DNA from: Glandiceps talaboti
Taxonomy: Eukaryota > Hemichordata > Enteropneusta > Spengelidae
NCBI RefSeq assembly: GCF_964340395.1
Contig: NC_135550.1
Span: 12,389,408-12,453,407 of the forward strand
Length of the DNA stretch: 64,000 nucleotides
Reading direction: 5' to 3'
Part shown: positions 53,292 through 64,000 of the stretch, piece after piece
Position numbering within the stretch: position 1 is the first letter of the stretch
How the letters are laid out: the number at the start of each line of letters is the position of its first letter
Translations under genes and position numbers: made by a program
Notes under the pieces: model-generated
Database searches by the model: none
The model's input: the letters and a program-made list of their open reading frames with translations, nothing else
Told to the model about the DNA's origin: nothing

Positions 53292-53379
<88 letters not shown>
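53179..53379. repeat. Twin (AT)n arrays separated by about 60 unique bases
   Basis: An AT run at about 53179-53238 and a second at about 53300-53379 flank the unique segment GATCGCGACAGCGTGAAACT and on to GTGTGTGTG. The Ile-Tyr frames through them are artefacts. Confidence 0.95.
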
Positions 53380-53380
<1 letters not shown>

Positions 53381-53695
53381 AACAATATTTCTAAAAGTAA
53401 AGGTGTTACAATAAATTGTCTAGAATTCCACGAATTATGTTCAACAAACATTAACTTGCTTGTGGCAAGGACAACCATTATAGGCAACAAAGCGGCTGAA
53501 AACAGAAACGAAAAAATAGCTTACTGGCATGTACATGTGACCACATTATAAGACATTAAAATTGTAGCTTTATATATATCCGAATATAATTAAAGCAATT
53601 TAAATAGCTAGTTTAATATCCAAATTTGGCAACTAATGATAATGATTAATCAACATTTCTGATATCATATTCCTGGTTTGTTATTTCGCCATAAG

Positions 53696-53800
53696 GGGAC
53701 AAGTGACGATGCTGATCAGAGCACGAAGTCGAAGACAGGCACAGGCAGCTCTAAATTGGGCCAGTTCTTGTGGATTTCGCTACTAATGATAGCAAACTAA
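53696..53800 (+). CDS. Candidate terminal exon, 34 codons
   Basis: A pyrimidine-rich tract ending TTTCGCCATAAG is followed by an open frame, GTSDDADQSTKSKTGTGSSK and then LGQFLWISLLMIAN, closed by TAA at 53798-53800. Composition shifts abruptly from AT-rich to balanced at the boundary and back after the stop. The polar, Ser/Thr/Lys-rich part followed by a hydrophobic tail is not recognised. It may be a last exon or chance. Confidence 0.18.
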   Translation, partial: GTSDDADQSTKSKTGTGSSKLGQFLWISLLMIAN

Positions 53801-54839
53801 ACTTCCAAAAACGCTGAAAGTCTTCCAATAAGTAGGCAGTCATTAACGCATTCATTTGTAAATAATAGTATTTTCCAAAATGGCTTCGCTGTCAATGTTA
53901 ATTTAACGACCCCAATGTTATGGTGTAATGCTGTCAGACTATCATAACAAGAACTCGTACATTAACTGCATGATTCCTTTTTTTTAATTAACTAATTATT
54001 TGTGCATTGATGCTTCAAAAAAAAAATTCTTCCAGAAAGTAGGTGATGTGTATCACGGCGTCTCAGACATTGAAGTAGTAATTGCAGGTGATTAAGTAAA
54101 CGGAAGTCGTTGTTTTATTCAAACTTTTTGCACAGTTCGTAGATTCTATACGTCAAAGGTATATTTTTTGTACCATAGGCCAGTGGCCAAAGTACTGAAT
54201 AAACTTATTATTATACGTCAAATGTATATGCAATTGCGAACAATGTGTCCTTACCGCGAGGCGACCTACAGAAATACGTTATCTTAAATAATTAACCTTA
54301 GGACGTTAATTGTTTGAATGAAGCTGTTTAATTATGTTAACGTATTTAACAAAAAAATACCATTACAATATTTGCATACCTCACAATCCATTATTGCATT
54401 AATTAATACACATAAAGCATCTGTATGTGTGAAACCGACTTCCGACCAAACTCATTCAAAAAAGTCATTTTTAATAAGAATATAATATAGTCAGCAAATT
54501 TAAGGACACAATTTGAAAGTTGAGGCAAAATGGAGCTCATGTAATGTAATAAGTACAACGGCACTTATAGGAAATAAGTGCTTTGAGTATGGGTCCAGTT
54601 AGTCTAACGTAGTATGCAGTGAGAACTGTCAATCGATGAAAACACCGTGTTATCGCACTTGCCGCTTCCTAGTCGATGTATCTGTCACCGTGATACTGAG
54701 AAAACCAATGCCTTTACAAGATACAAGAAAACTGTATTATCTCCGGTAATATATAATTTATGGTTTTCTACTTAAAATACCAATAAAATAGTATACAAGA
54801 ATGTAAACATTAAACATATGTTAATATTTTGTTATTTAT
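53801..54839. other. Non-coding, no gene seen
   Basis: AT-rich spacer after the 53.7-kb candidate exon. AATAAA occurs near 54197. Confidence 0.5.
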
Positions 54840-55215
54840 TAGTATTGTCATTATGAAAACTCAAATATTACAACATACATAAAAAATTCATCAGACTGAG
54901 TAAAACTCATTCATTATCATATCAATAATTTTTTTAAAAAAATCTGTTATTACGACATGTGAAAAACTCATCAGAGTAAAACTTGTTATGTTATGAAACG
55001 TTCGCTATTACGACACATTTAAGAAAACCTCACCAGTCTGAGAGTAAAATTTTATTAGTATCCTCATGTTATGAAAAATCCACAAATCAGCAGGCATGCG
55101 TACAATCAAATGAAAACATTACCCGATTGTGTAAAACTGACTGTGTTATTGTTACAAAACGTCCGCTATTACGACATGCATATGAAAACCTCATCGGACA
55201 CGTCATAGCTAGGTG
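54840..55215. repeat. Degenerate tandem repeat, roughly 70-90 bp unit
   Basis: The phrase GTTATGAAAACGTTCGCTAT, TACGACATNTNTGAAAA, CCTCATCAGTCTGAGTAAAA is present four to five times in variant form. The 79-codon ORF over it is a by-product. Confidence 0.65.
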
Positions 55216-57961
55216 CAAATAAATGTACAGAATTATTGAACCGGGCGTTTAAAAAAACCCGATGACACTTGGAAGTTGATTCATATCTTGGCGAAACACT
55301 TCTATACAGCTTCGTTGGGTGATATATCATGTTCTTAATTTTACTATGTCTGTGTATTTTTTTCTAAATACGAAATGACAAAGTTTTTATTTCATGATAT
55401 ATCCTGAACTTCTTTACGAAAATGATTTTTTACATTAGATATATTATATGTCTACTCACTCACTCAAGCAAGAATTTTGAAGTCACGCAATGATGCATTT
55501 AAATACTATAGGAATGTAGCACATCCGGTATATGTGTTTACTTTCCATATTATGATATCTTTCAATTTCTAGAGTTTATGTCAAGGTCTCTCAAACGGTA
55601 TAGCAGTGAATTGTATGAGTTTAACATGCAATAAGCATGCATAAAAATGTTATTTCCCCCCATCGCCATTCTTGCTGCAGACGTTCTTTTTGACAAAACT
55701 CATCCATCCACACGTTACTGTAGACCTTAAGAGAGGCATAATGCACACCGCGTTGCATATCATTGTTCAAATAAAAAAAAATGGTCTTAAACTAGAGACG
55801 CGTAACATTGATAAAAGAAGATGAAGAGACTTTGTCGGGATGTATCTGACACTAATTGGGAGTACATGAAATTGTCAGCTATTAAAGTATAAGATGTCAT
55901 AAGCGACTACCCTTGCATTCACGCCGACAGAGTAAGCTGACATTTCACGTGACATATTTACAATAAGGTTAATAATCGAAATAAATCACTTTTGAAAAAA
56001 AAAGAAAATCTTACATCACCGAAAGGCCTCCTGATTATTTAGGCCGTTTAACAAGCTACTATAGAACGTTAATAGGGTCAGGTTTTTGCAACTTCATTAC
56101 AAACGTAATTATTGTACGTTTAGTCAGTTGTTGATAAGTTAAAGGAGTAATTCGCATTGCTCAGGAAACGCTGAATCAATTTATGTATATAAAAAAGTAA
56201 AAACAAAAAAAAAATGGCTCAAAAGGCTATTGGATATACATTGACGAGGACGAAGCAGTACTTTGCAGCAAAATGACTCACGTTTATACGACGCCAGAAC
56301 GCTCTCAAGACTAAGCCCTCTTTAAATGAAATAATGCCAGTAACTAAAATTTGATTAAGGATTCGAATTACATTCTTGCAATCATCTTGAATGTCTCTTT
56401 ACGAAATTACTTTTGGTAAATCAGAGTCATTTTAATCTGTAAATAGCTCTACATAACGGGTAAATACAACGGGGATAAAGTAACATTTAGTCGGCTGAAA
56501 GAATCCCACGATGGACTTGGTCGATAATAACGTAAACAATGATTGTGATATAAACGATGGATGGAAGAAGCCTTCACATTGAGAAGACTTGGTTTTATAT
56601 TAGTCACGTTCACTACCGTAACAGAATATTGACACTGTCAATTTAAAAAGAATGACGTCATCATCGTCACAACCTCTAGTAGTAGCCTATAAAACTCATA
56701 GAAGTGATTGCAAAATATATAATATATCGACGGTGGTTGACATTGGTTCATAAAGCGTCAAAGTTTATGAATGTCAATGACCTGCTCTATATACGTCACT
56801 TCCTAATAGCCAACTATATTTCAAATATAACGCTTGGCATTATCCCGGATATCAGTACTTGCCAAGTTAATATATTACATGTATATTGTAATCACCACGC
56901 GGGTCGATTTGCTACAAGTGACGTGTACATTAATACATTTATTATGTGTTTCTGTATCACTCACTATGAGACAAAAGGCATTCATACATCTCCTGCGAGA
57001 CTTCAATGTGTAATCTCATTAATGTCCTGCATATCTATATTATGTTCTGCTATCAAACGGAAATTTTACCCGGCTAGATAAAAATATGCAATTTTGCACG
57101 AAGTATAGAATGTATTTTTTTTTCCAGTTATCGTATTTTCAAAGTTATTAACGGCATACATTGCCCAGGTTCAGGTTGGAAAACGCCACCAACGTGTGTT
57201 GTTTGTTAAACGGTGTATATCGATCCGTACATATTAGACAGATACACCACTAGAAATATATCTTAATTGTATTTTAAGCATTCGCCACAGTGGCATGAAT
57301 GCAAACGCACACATTAACTTGCACACATGTGCGGGCGCACACACGTAACGTACTTGCTATGACTAGTGTGTGCAAAACGACACGGGGCGGGGGGGGGTTA
57401 GCTGCTTTGGATATCGAAATGATTGATGCAAAAAATAAATGGAAAGAAAAAAATCTAATACCTGGTATATGTACATAACGATTACAAATGCACAACTTAA
57501 CAATATCTATCAAGAACTTCCCCAGGGTACTAATGCACAGTGCTTTAGTTGGAGTTGATGTATAACTTGCATGATTGAGACCAGCATGTGCAAGATGAAC
57601 CCATTTCAACAGAATAAACACCAACTTGATAAACCTTTCGTGATCGTGTGCCACTGCAGGGAGCCGTGAGTTATTGCATACATGTAGCTTAGAGGTGGGT
57701 GACATTAATTAAATGTTACCCTTTCTTACAACAGTACTAATTATTCTCACATGTGTCGACTTGTAAAAGTGTCAATTTGAAAGGATGATGAAATTCTTAA
57801 AATACCGATGCCGTTAATAATTAACCCTCACAAGTAACGCTCAGTACAGTTTTTCTTTTGGCAATGGACGTTATTCGGTGAGTGTGTACGGTGTACTGGT
57901 AGTAAATTGAGAGTTTGGCAACGGTTCTGTCTGACTTTAAGAAATTTGGTAAAGACCATTT
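55216..57961. other. Non-coding, no gene seen
   Basis: AT-rich spacer. The 125-codon frame at 56704-57081 (+) does not start with ATG and has no motif; the 143-codon minus frame at 57274-57705 likewise has none. Confidence 0.45.
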
Positions 57962-58322
57962 GGCCCCCAAAAAAGAATTATTTCTGGTCAGCGAGCGCAT
58001 CACTTAAATACTCTCGCGTCGGTCTTTTTTAGTCTTTGTCCAGCTCATGCGCAGTCTGCAGATCCCGGGGGGGGGGGGGGCCTCCCTACTTCAGTGAAGA
58101 CAACTGGAGAGCCAATCATGAATAGTCATTAGACACCTGCCCCCCCCCCCCCCCTCACATACACACACTTGCTCTAAAGTAGTATAATAAAATAAAAAGA
58201 ACAGTAACTATCATAAATAGTAGATTTAGTGACATGTTTGTTGAGAATAAAAAAAAATCGCGTCGTCGCTCCATTTTAGACAATATGTTCTGGCCAAAGA
58301 ACAATTCTTGTTTTTTTGGCCC
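57962..58322. mobile_element. MITE family C, copy 2 (about 361 bp)
   Basis: It matches 35409-35763 along its body. Left end is GGCCCCCAAAAAAGAATTAT; right end reverse-complemented GGGCCAAAAAAACAAGAATT. Compared with copy 1 it has gained a G14 run (58067-58080) and a C run of about 17 bases (58138-58154). Target duplication is not clean here (TTT versus TAG). Confidence 0.7.
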
Positions 58323-59670
58323 TAGTTCATGTTTTTGAATTCGGTCGCTAGCAAAACTGCTGGAGACAAAACTCGTACACTGATCCACAAAAATGAGGTG
58401 TCCTTAAACAGGGGACAATCTTTCACCAAGAATACTATCCAAAACAGGACATACCTGTATTACACGACATGACCTGTATGTCGCCAAAAAGAAGATAGTC
58501 TGGTGCCAAGGACTCCAAAGCCTCAACTTAAGGCTGTTTGCAATTTTGTGTTTTTCCAGGAAATGAAATAGCAAATAATGTATGGGATCAGTACTGGTGG
58601 GTATGTGTGTAATTTCCTGTTATCACAGTAAACACTGTATCAAACTTCAGCGGCATTAAACAATTATAACTCGCACCAAATGTTTCTCTTTGCTGGGGGT
58701 GAGGATGTCCTCCAAAACGAGAACCGTAAAGCGGCTTATATTCTTTATATTTTCGTGTACGAAAGTTTTATAAATCTAATCTAATGGAAGTTTATATAAA
58801 CAAAAATAAAGTTTGTGACCGACTCGACCGTTGTTCACAGCTTTGTGAATTTTGCATAATACTTCTGCAACAGATTACCTAATATGTTCTTAAGTTTCAG
58901 AATCAGGTTTGATTATTTGACATTTCCTCAGGTCCTGCATATGCCTAGGCCTGTGGACAAATTTACCTGAAATCAAAGTTCTTCGATACCGTCCAAAATT
59001 TGTCACGGGGGGTGGGGGGGGTGGGGGGTTCAGCAACGATCCCTTATTTTCGAATTAAGTTAATTCAATATTCGGCAGCCATGTTGGATTGTAAAATGAC
59101 TAAATTCTGATAACATTTTGGCATCTATTTCTGAAATTTGTACAGTGATCCCTGATTTTTGTCCTTCATTTAATCTGAGAATAGGTTGGCGTTTGCTTGA
59201 ACCGTAAGTAATAGCAAAAGGTAAAAGAGTTTATTTCTAAGGCACATTCTGCTTTAAAAACAAATTGTGTACTACATCTGGAATGCAAGAGTTATAAGTA
59301 AACTAACAAATCGGTTGGTTTAAAGAACAGAAATGTTAGAAGGCGATGATGATGGTGGTGGTGGTGGTTTGATAACCATAAAACTTTAGCAGTCCAGATG
59401 CCTTAGAAACAAGTCTTCATGGAAGACATAGTCCCCAAAAAGTATTTCTTGTAGTGACTACAATAAGTTCTTTAGTTTGTACATTATGTCGCAGGCTGTC
59501 AGTTCAAAAAAAGCCAACAACTATGGCATGGCCTTTACGGCAATCAAAAAGATACACTGACAACACCTGAAAGGGTTCTTCATTTCTTATCTATTTTGTG
59601 TAGATCCTTGACAATTTCAGACACATTGGCATTAATATTCATATTATCTTAATGATTTCAAAATAGGAAG
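58323..59670. other. Non-coding, no gene seen
   Basis: AT-rich spacer with a G-rich stretch at about 59006-59029 and a short GATGGTGGTGG tract near 59347. Confidence 0.5.
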
Positions 59671-59679
59671 ACATAGCTT

Positions 59680-60290
59680 TTTGACCCCGGAGATGAAGAT
59701 GGTCAAAATTCAGTGTGTCATTAGAAAGCTCATCATTTATATCCACAACGAAGGCACTTGAATAGGGTCTCTATCTGTTAAGCGTCAAGAGTTATTGGCC
59801 AAAATGTGAATATCAATGACAAATGTGGCTGCCATTTTGCCATTATCGTGGAGGTTGTGAAACGAAGTAATGTATATATGCAGACTATAGCATCTGACAT
59901 TTGTACAAGGTTTGGTTGAAATCGGTCAATGCATACAGAGATATACATACACACTTTGACAATAATATGGCTATTTGACCTTGAAGATGGAGGCCAAGGT
60001 CAAAAGTTAATGTGCCATTCAAAAATTCATGATTGATAACAGGGGTGAAGACACTTGAATGAGGTCTCTATCTGTTAAACTTCAAGAGTTATTGGATAAA
60101 GTGTGATTATTTACGACAAATGACGTGCATATGCTCTCTATAACATCTGATATTTGTACCAGGTTTGGTTGAAATTGGTGAATGCGTATTGGAGATACAG
60201 GTGGATACGGATGGAAGGATGGACGGACAGACAGATGAACGGAGCCAAACTTGGTAGCCCCCGTCGGGGTTCGCCCTTTGGGGGTTAATG
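59680..60290. repeat. Dispersed repeat, two tandem copies with 294-bp period
   Basis: TTGACCNNGGAGATGAAGATGG-like sequence at 59681 recurs at 59975. The same order follows in both: GTCATTAGAAAGCTCAT-like, CACTTGAATNGGGTCTCTAT, CTGTTAANCNTCAAGAGTTA, then CTGACATTTGTACAAGGTTT, GGTTGAAATCGGT. The second copy ends in GGATGGACGGACAGACAGAT and a CCCCCGTCGGGG...CCCTTTGGGGG stem region. No coding capacity; origin unknown. Confidence 0.7.
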
Positions 60291-60359
60291 AAACTTGCTA
60301 TCTTACCATTGGGAATGATGAAGAAATTTTTTTTCTGGTCCATAGAAGGTGTCGATTTA

Positions 60360-61055
60360 TTCTAATTTTTCTTGAATTGAAGAAATACAGTGTATGTCGT
60401 CATTAGAAATGTAGAAATAAAATAGATGCCTTTATGCGCAGCGAGAAATTGAAACATTCATCATAGGTGCACGTATAGCATTTTTTGAGAAATGTCCCTC
60501 CATCAACATCTATCTACCTACAAACACAATGGAATGAAGGATGGGGTCAGTGCTACTCTGAATATCATCAAAACTGCCTTGGCTAACATAAAGTAGCACA
60601 CAGTTATGGTTTAAATTATCTATGCTTTTACTAAGAGTATCGGCTCAATAGTCTTTCAACTGACCCAAAGATCAATAAGCATGACATATGCACATGTGGA
60701 GAGTCACCTTCAATATTAGGTCACCTAATAATGCATACATATTACTTAAAGCGAATTCCTCTATCTCGAAAATCTTCCTCACCAACCATATCTAGGGACT
60801 TGAGAGTCACGTATGCTATCCGTTGAGAACCCATTGCTTTAAAGTATACTTCAGTTTCATTAAATATCACCACTGGGCAATTATATAACCTTACATTTTC
60901 TTTTTAATCAAATGATTCGATTACTTACTTCAGAAAAATTTCTTTCATCATTATCCTCACAACAAATAATATAGTTACTCAATTAGAAATACCAAATTTG
61001 ATCATGTTTTTCCCTATTCCAAGTTTCGGGTATGAGTTCATGCTACTGTTTTATA
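60360..61055. other. Non-coding, downstream of the methyltransferase gene
   Basis: Spacer beyond the putative 3' end; no gene seen. Confidence 0.5.
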
Positions 61056-61061
61056 TTTATT
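61056..61061 (-). terminator. Possible polyadenylation signal AATAAA for CSKMT-like gene
   Basis: TTTATT on the plus strand gives AATAAA on the minus strand about 140 bases past the TAA stop, a usual distance for a short 3' UTR. The motif is common in AT-rich DNA, so this is only positional support. Confidence 0.4.
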
Positions 61062-61197
61062 TCCTTTTGAAATTCATTTGTCAGTCTTTACCCTAATCGA
61101 GCTGTTTGCAATGTACCATTTAGCTTTACATAAACCGATTTCCTTTACATTAGTCCACTCAACTGTCTTCCATTAGGAGAAATGTTTGAGGCAAGCA

Positions 61198-61857
61198 TTA
61201 TCTGATTGATTTACTGACAGTGTACATAAAATATTCAATTGGATCACATGTATCAGTAACACTTTGATAGCCAACAGAAAGGGATATGTTTTCGTGGGTC
61301 GACATGTATTGATTGGCAACTTGCTGGAGGAAATGTAAGCGGATGTCTGGATGTTCATCGGAAAAATGCAAAAATATACCCGGTGTAGTTAAGACACGAA
61401 GCGTTTCATATATACATGACGTGGCTTTAGTATTACTGTCACCTGCTCTTAAGACTGCATCTAAAGTACCTTTGTCCAGAGCAATATCAATGACATCCCC
61501 TTTAAATGGTAATGCACAGGTATCAGCTACCACAAAGTTAACATCTCTTGACAAGTTTTTCCTCTTGACTACCTTGTCTGAAATATCGCAACTAGCAAGT
61601 TGACTAACAGCAACTTGGGAGAAATCCACACACCATAAAGTACTGTCCAGTTCAACTCTATTAAGAAAGTCCATGCTGAAGTATGATGTCCCACAACCAA
61701 TATCCAAAATATGAAATCTCCTATTTTTAGGCCAATTACTTGGTTTTGGGAAATACTTTTCCAATTGTTCGTGAGCATCTTCAAAATCAAGGAACCAATT
61801 AAAATTAGGCTCTTGCTTTCTTTTGTAAAATGTATTCCATGTTGTCCTATCACTCAT
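61198..61857 (-). CDS. CSKMT: Citrate synthase-lysine N-methyltransferase-like protein, 3' coding exon
   Basis: This reads as a class I (seven-beta-strand) SAM-dependent methyltransferase, 219 residues from the first in-frame ATG at 61857. Visible motifs, numbered from that Met, are: an N-terminal W-x-x-F-Y and F-N-W-F-L segment (about 7-24), SAM-binding motif I DIGCGT (52-57), post-I acidic loop VDFS (77-80), AD-T (111-113), the family motif LDKGTLDAV (127-135) and FSDEHPDIRL (165-174). LDKGT-DAV together with FSDE-PD-RL is typical of CSKMT/METTL12, which methylates a lysine of citrate synthase in the mitochondrial matrix. The related EEF1AKMT4 shares only the KGTLDA part. The open frame continues upstream to a good acceptor (pyrimidine tract plus TTTTCAG, exon from 61874), so ATG 61857 may be an internal Met. 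The mitochondrial presequence expected of the family is probably in an upstream exon at higher coordinates, which I could not find. Stop is TAA at 61198-61200. Family assignment is firm; substrate is inferred. Confidence 0.85.
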   Translation of the reverse strand: MSDRTTWNTFYKRKQEPNFNWFLDFEDAHEQLEKYFPKPSNWPKNRRFHILDIGCGTSYFSMDFLNRVELDSTLWCVDFSQVAVSQLASCDISDKVVKRKNLSRDVNFVVADTCALPFKGDVIDIALDKGTLDAVLRAGDSNTKATSCIYETLRVLTTPGIFLHFSDEHPDIRLHFLQQVANQYMSTHENISLSVGYQSVTDTCDPIEYFMYTVSKSIR

Positions 61858-61874
61858 GTTGGTCACAATGCTCT

Positions 61875-61895
61875 CTGAAAACAAAAAGAAGAAAG
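61875..61895 (-). promoter_or_regulatory. 3' splice acceptor of the methyltransferase exon
   Basis: Read on the minus strand, an almost unbroken pyrimidine run from about 61900 ends in TTTTCAG at 61875, followed by AGAGCATTGTGACC. The coding frame runs through this boundary without an in-frame ATG upstream; the only start there would be TTG. This favours an intron ending here and an additional 5' exon. CAG-AG-AG allows two-base slippage in acceptor choice. Confidence 0.7.
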
Positions 61896-62779
61896 AAAAG
61901 TCAACTTTTATGAATGTGTTATTATTTCATAAATTGTATAGCAGTCGAATACAAAGAATCTGTAATGTCTTTCTAGTTTTGAAACCCAAGTGTGCATACG
62001 CTAGGATTTTTGTCGCACGTACATGAATCCTTCACGTGTAGAACAGTAATTGATTGTAATGAGATTTGAATATTTTATGAAGTCACAAATTGCATGAATC
62101 GATGATTCATATATACCCATATGCAATATTGAATGGTTAAAGTGAAACAAGGTGAGTTGAAAAGATTTCCCTTCAAGTGAAAATACTTTCATTAAGGCTT
62201 GAATAAATATTCTAGTATAGTGCTTAATGCCATTGCATGCCTTTTATGAAGAGTTATATCTTAATACCAGGTTTGAGTTCGAGCAATTATAACACAAGTG
62301 ATGCAGTAAAAGTTTACTGTGGGTACATTTTTAATATGCAGCAAATATGTCTAAAAAAAACATTTTAGAAAAGTGGGTGTTCTGAGAATAGAAGAGAAAT
62401 GAGGGGAGCCTGATTATTCAATAATTTGAGACCATAAAGTTATTCTTGCAAAATAGTGGCCACCTGTTAGGTCAACTGGTAAACAATTCTTGATTTATGG
62501 TAAAGAATTAACTCTCATACAGTGATCGAGCAGGAGCAAAAAACAGCAAATATGTCGCTCAAGTCAAAAGAAATGGATTTGGCAAAGACAAAGGTGTCAT
62601 GTGTGAGACCAGTAGTCTAAATTACAACTTGTCAAATACAAAATCCACTTTTCTAACCATATACATGTAAACATTATACATTACTTTTAGCAAGTAAGAC
62701 TTTGAATAGGTCAAAGTTGATTCCATCCAATGATATTACTCAACAGTGGAAGATACTAAGGTTATATATATAGTGACCA
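61880..62779. other. Probable intron or upstream region of the methyltransferase gene
   Basis: No clear 5' exon was found on the minus strand here. No repeat family stands out. Confidence 0.4.
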
Positions 62780-63770
62780 AAAGGTGAGATTTTGGTAACA
62801 ATGAAGTAACATAGAGTGTAGTCCTCTGAAGGAGAGGCTGTGATGGTAATAGATCTAGAGTAACATAGTCCCCTGAGTGAGAGACTACAGTAAAAATGAA
62901 GTAAGGCTCCATTACTTAAATACTTTGTTTGCCATCCTTGAATTTCCCCAAAACCTACCAGACAGACAGGGAAAAAACAAACACAGAAAAAAAACCCACA
63001 ATGCTAGCATGTCATGTAAAATTCACTTTTCTGTTGATTCATTCTCTGTTTGTTCCTAAATCTACTAGACTGGTGAAATATGAATGTCAAAGTTTGATTG
63101 TCTTAAACAACTATTTAGATATACATTTATGTGTAGTTATTCTCAAGATATTTGAACAGTCACTCCATTTACATTAAGTATGAAATACAGCTTTGCACAG
63201 AAATTTTGGGCAAAATGAAATGTGTTTTTCTTCTTCTTCTAAATCTACCGACAAACATGCCTGAATGCGGATGGCAAACATTAGAATTTACTTTGTGGCA
63301 CCTAACATTGTATTAAAATTAGAATTAGTTTATTTATATAGCGATATGTCAATGAAAACATTATCCACATTGCTTTACAATAATGCACAAATGCAAAATA
63401 AAGCAGTATAACCAAAATCATTCATTGCATGAAGCCGACAGTTCGATACTGGCAATAGTCTGAAGCAATGTTCTCAATACTAGCTAGTGACTGTCGGCTC
63501 TAGAATTTACCGAAAAGGTGAGTTTTATGTTTCAAGAGAGAGAGAGAGAGACTGCCATGCCGATACAGTAACATAGTCTCTCAGGGAGACTATGGTGTAA
63601 ACAGAGCAACATAGTCTCCTGGGAAGAGACTATGGCAACAATAGAGTTACAGATAATCCCAGAGGGCGAGACTACCGGATAGTGAAAATGAAGTAACATT
63701 GTCTTCTCAGTGGAGGATGAGGAGGGAGAGACTATGCTACCAACGGAGTGGCATACATGTACGTCACTGT
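62780..63770. repeat. Minisatellite clusters with ACATAGTCTCC...GAGACTATG cores
   Basis: Clusters at about 62810-62890 and 63560-63745 carry units in which ATAGTCTCNNNGG is followed by GAGACTATGGTNACAATAGAG, so each core is partly palindromic. Another unit lies at 63965-64000, so the array continues beyond the window. An (AG)n sits at 63537-63551. Confidence 0.7.
63316..63390 (+). other. SINE-like segment (TTTATATAGCG ... GCTTTACAA)
   Basis: AGTTTATTTATATAGCGATA followed about 40 bases later by CACATTGCTTTACAATAATG resembles a widespread invertebrate interspersed-repeat core. Only this short part is visible and no ends were defined. Confidence 0.35.
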
Positions 63771-63897
63771 ACTGTTTACTGAATAATAACCATCCATTTT
63801 TATTAACCTATTTATTATTATACTTATAGTGTTTGTTGTGCTGTATTTCTATTTTTGTCCATGAAGTTTGTATTTCTCATTTTGGGTGTCAAATAAA

Positions 63898-63945
63898 CTA
63901 TGCTATGCTACCATTGCTATGCTATGCTATGCTATGCTACGTTAC
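63898..63945. repeat. (TATGC)n pentamer repeat
   Basis: About nine TATGC units with a CATTGC interruption. Confidence 0.85.
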
Positions 63946-64000
63946 GCCTACGCTGATGCAGTGATGGGAGACTATGGTGACATGAAAAATAATAGTCCCC

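Noticed and set aside
61313-61603. 96-codon plus-strand ORF
   Set aside because: Shadow of the methyltransferase exon on the opposite strand.
61569-61853. 94-codon minus-strand ORF
   Set aside because: Alternative frame of the methyltransferase exon without SAM-binding motifs.

Overview
The window looks like non-coding DNA from an animal nuclear genome. It is clearly AT-rich by eye and packed with long microsatellites (GTAT, AT, CT, ATC, GGT and pentamers), degenerate minisatellites and short non-autonomous DNA transposons. Spliceosomal signals frame the one recognisable gene. There are no bacterial operons, no ribosome-binding-site spacing and no rRNA. A marine invertebrate (deuterostome or lophotrochozoan) is my best guess, but the sequence alone does not settle the taxon.

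Only one gene can be named with confidence. At the far right, on the minus strand (61198-61857 plus a splice acceptor just upstream), is the 3' coding exon of a seven-beta-strand methyltransferase that best matches the citrate synthase lysine methyltransferase family (CSKMT/METTL12). The exon carrying the expected mitochondrial presequence is not seen. Five other stretches look more coding-like than their surroundings, several with plausible splice or polyA signals: 13825-13984 (+), 15893-16141 (-), 27407-27568 (+), 33046-33417 (-) and 53696-53800 (+). All are low-confidence, and none is functionally identified.

Layout. 1-3.8 kb: no gene seen. 3.87-4.40 kb: 43-bp minisatellite. 6.1 and 9.75 kb: two copies of a 375/376-bp transposon with 3-bp TWA target duplications. 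9.4 kb: GTAT array. 12.7 kb: 128-bp tandem duplication. 13.8-16.1 kb: two candidate exons around a long (AT)n. 20.3 kb: truncated transposon. 22.7-23.3 kb: pentamer repeats with a large inverted repeat. 24.2-25.3 kb: 54-bp minisatellite. 26.5 kb: (CT)n. 29.8, 32.5, 34.2 and 38.3 kb: long GTAT-type arrays, one of them reversed. 31.5-32.3 kb: minisatellite of about 34 bp. 35.4 and 58.0 kb: two copies of a GGCC-ended transposon. 37.4 kb: 144-bp element. 39.9-40.8 kb: GGT-rich block. 43.9-44.6 kb: CAGTA-type satellite ending at a 219-bp foldback element. 46.6-47.6 kb: 987-bp transposon carrying ATC arrays. 52.1 and 54.9 kb: minisatellites. 53.2 kb: twin (AT)n. 59.7-60.3 kb: duplicated dispersed repeat. 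61.2-61.9 kb: methyltransferase exon. 62.8-64.0 kb: minisatellite with palindromic cores.

The clearest recurring theme is small transposons with GGCC or GGGAGCC ends and TAA/TTA target duplications. This suggests that PIF/Harbinger-type non-autonomous elements were active in this lineage. I did not find a coherent multi-gene system.
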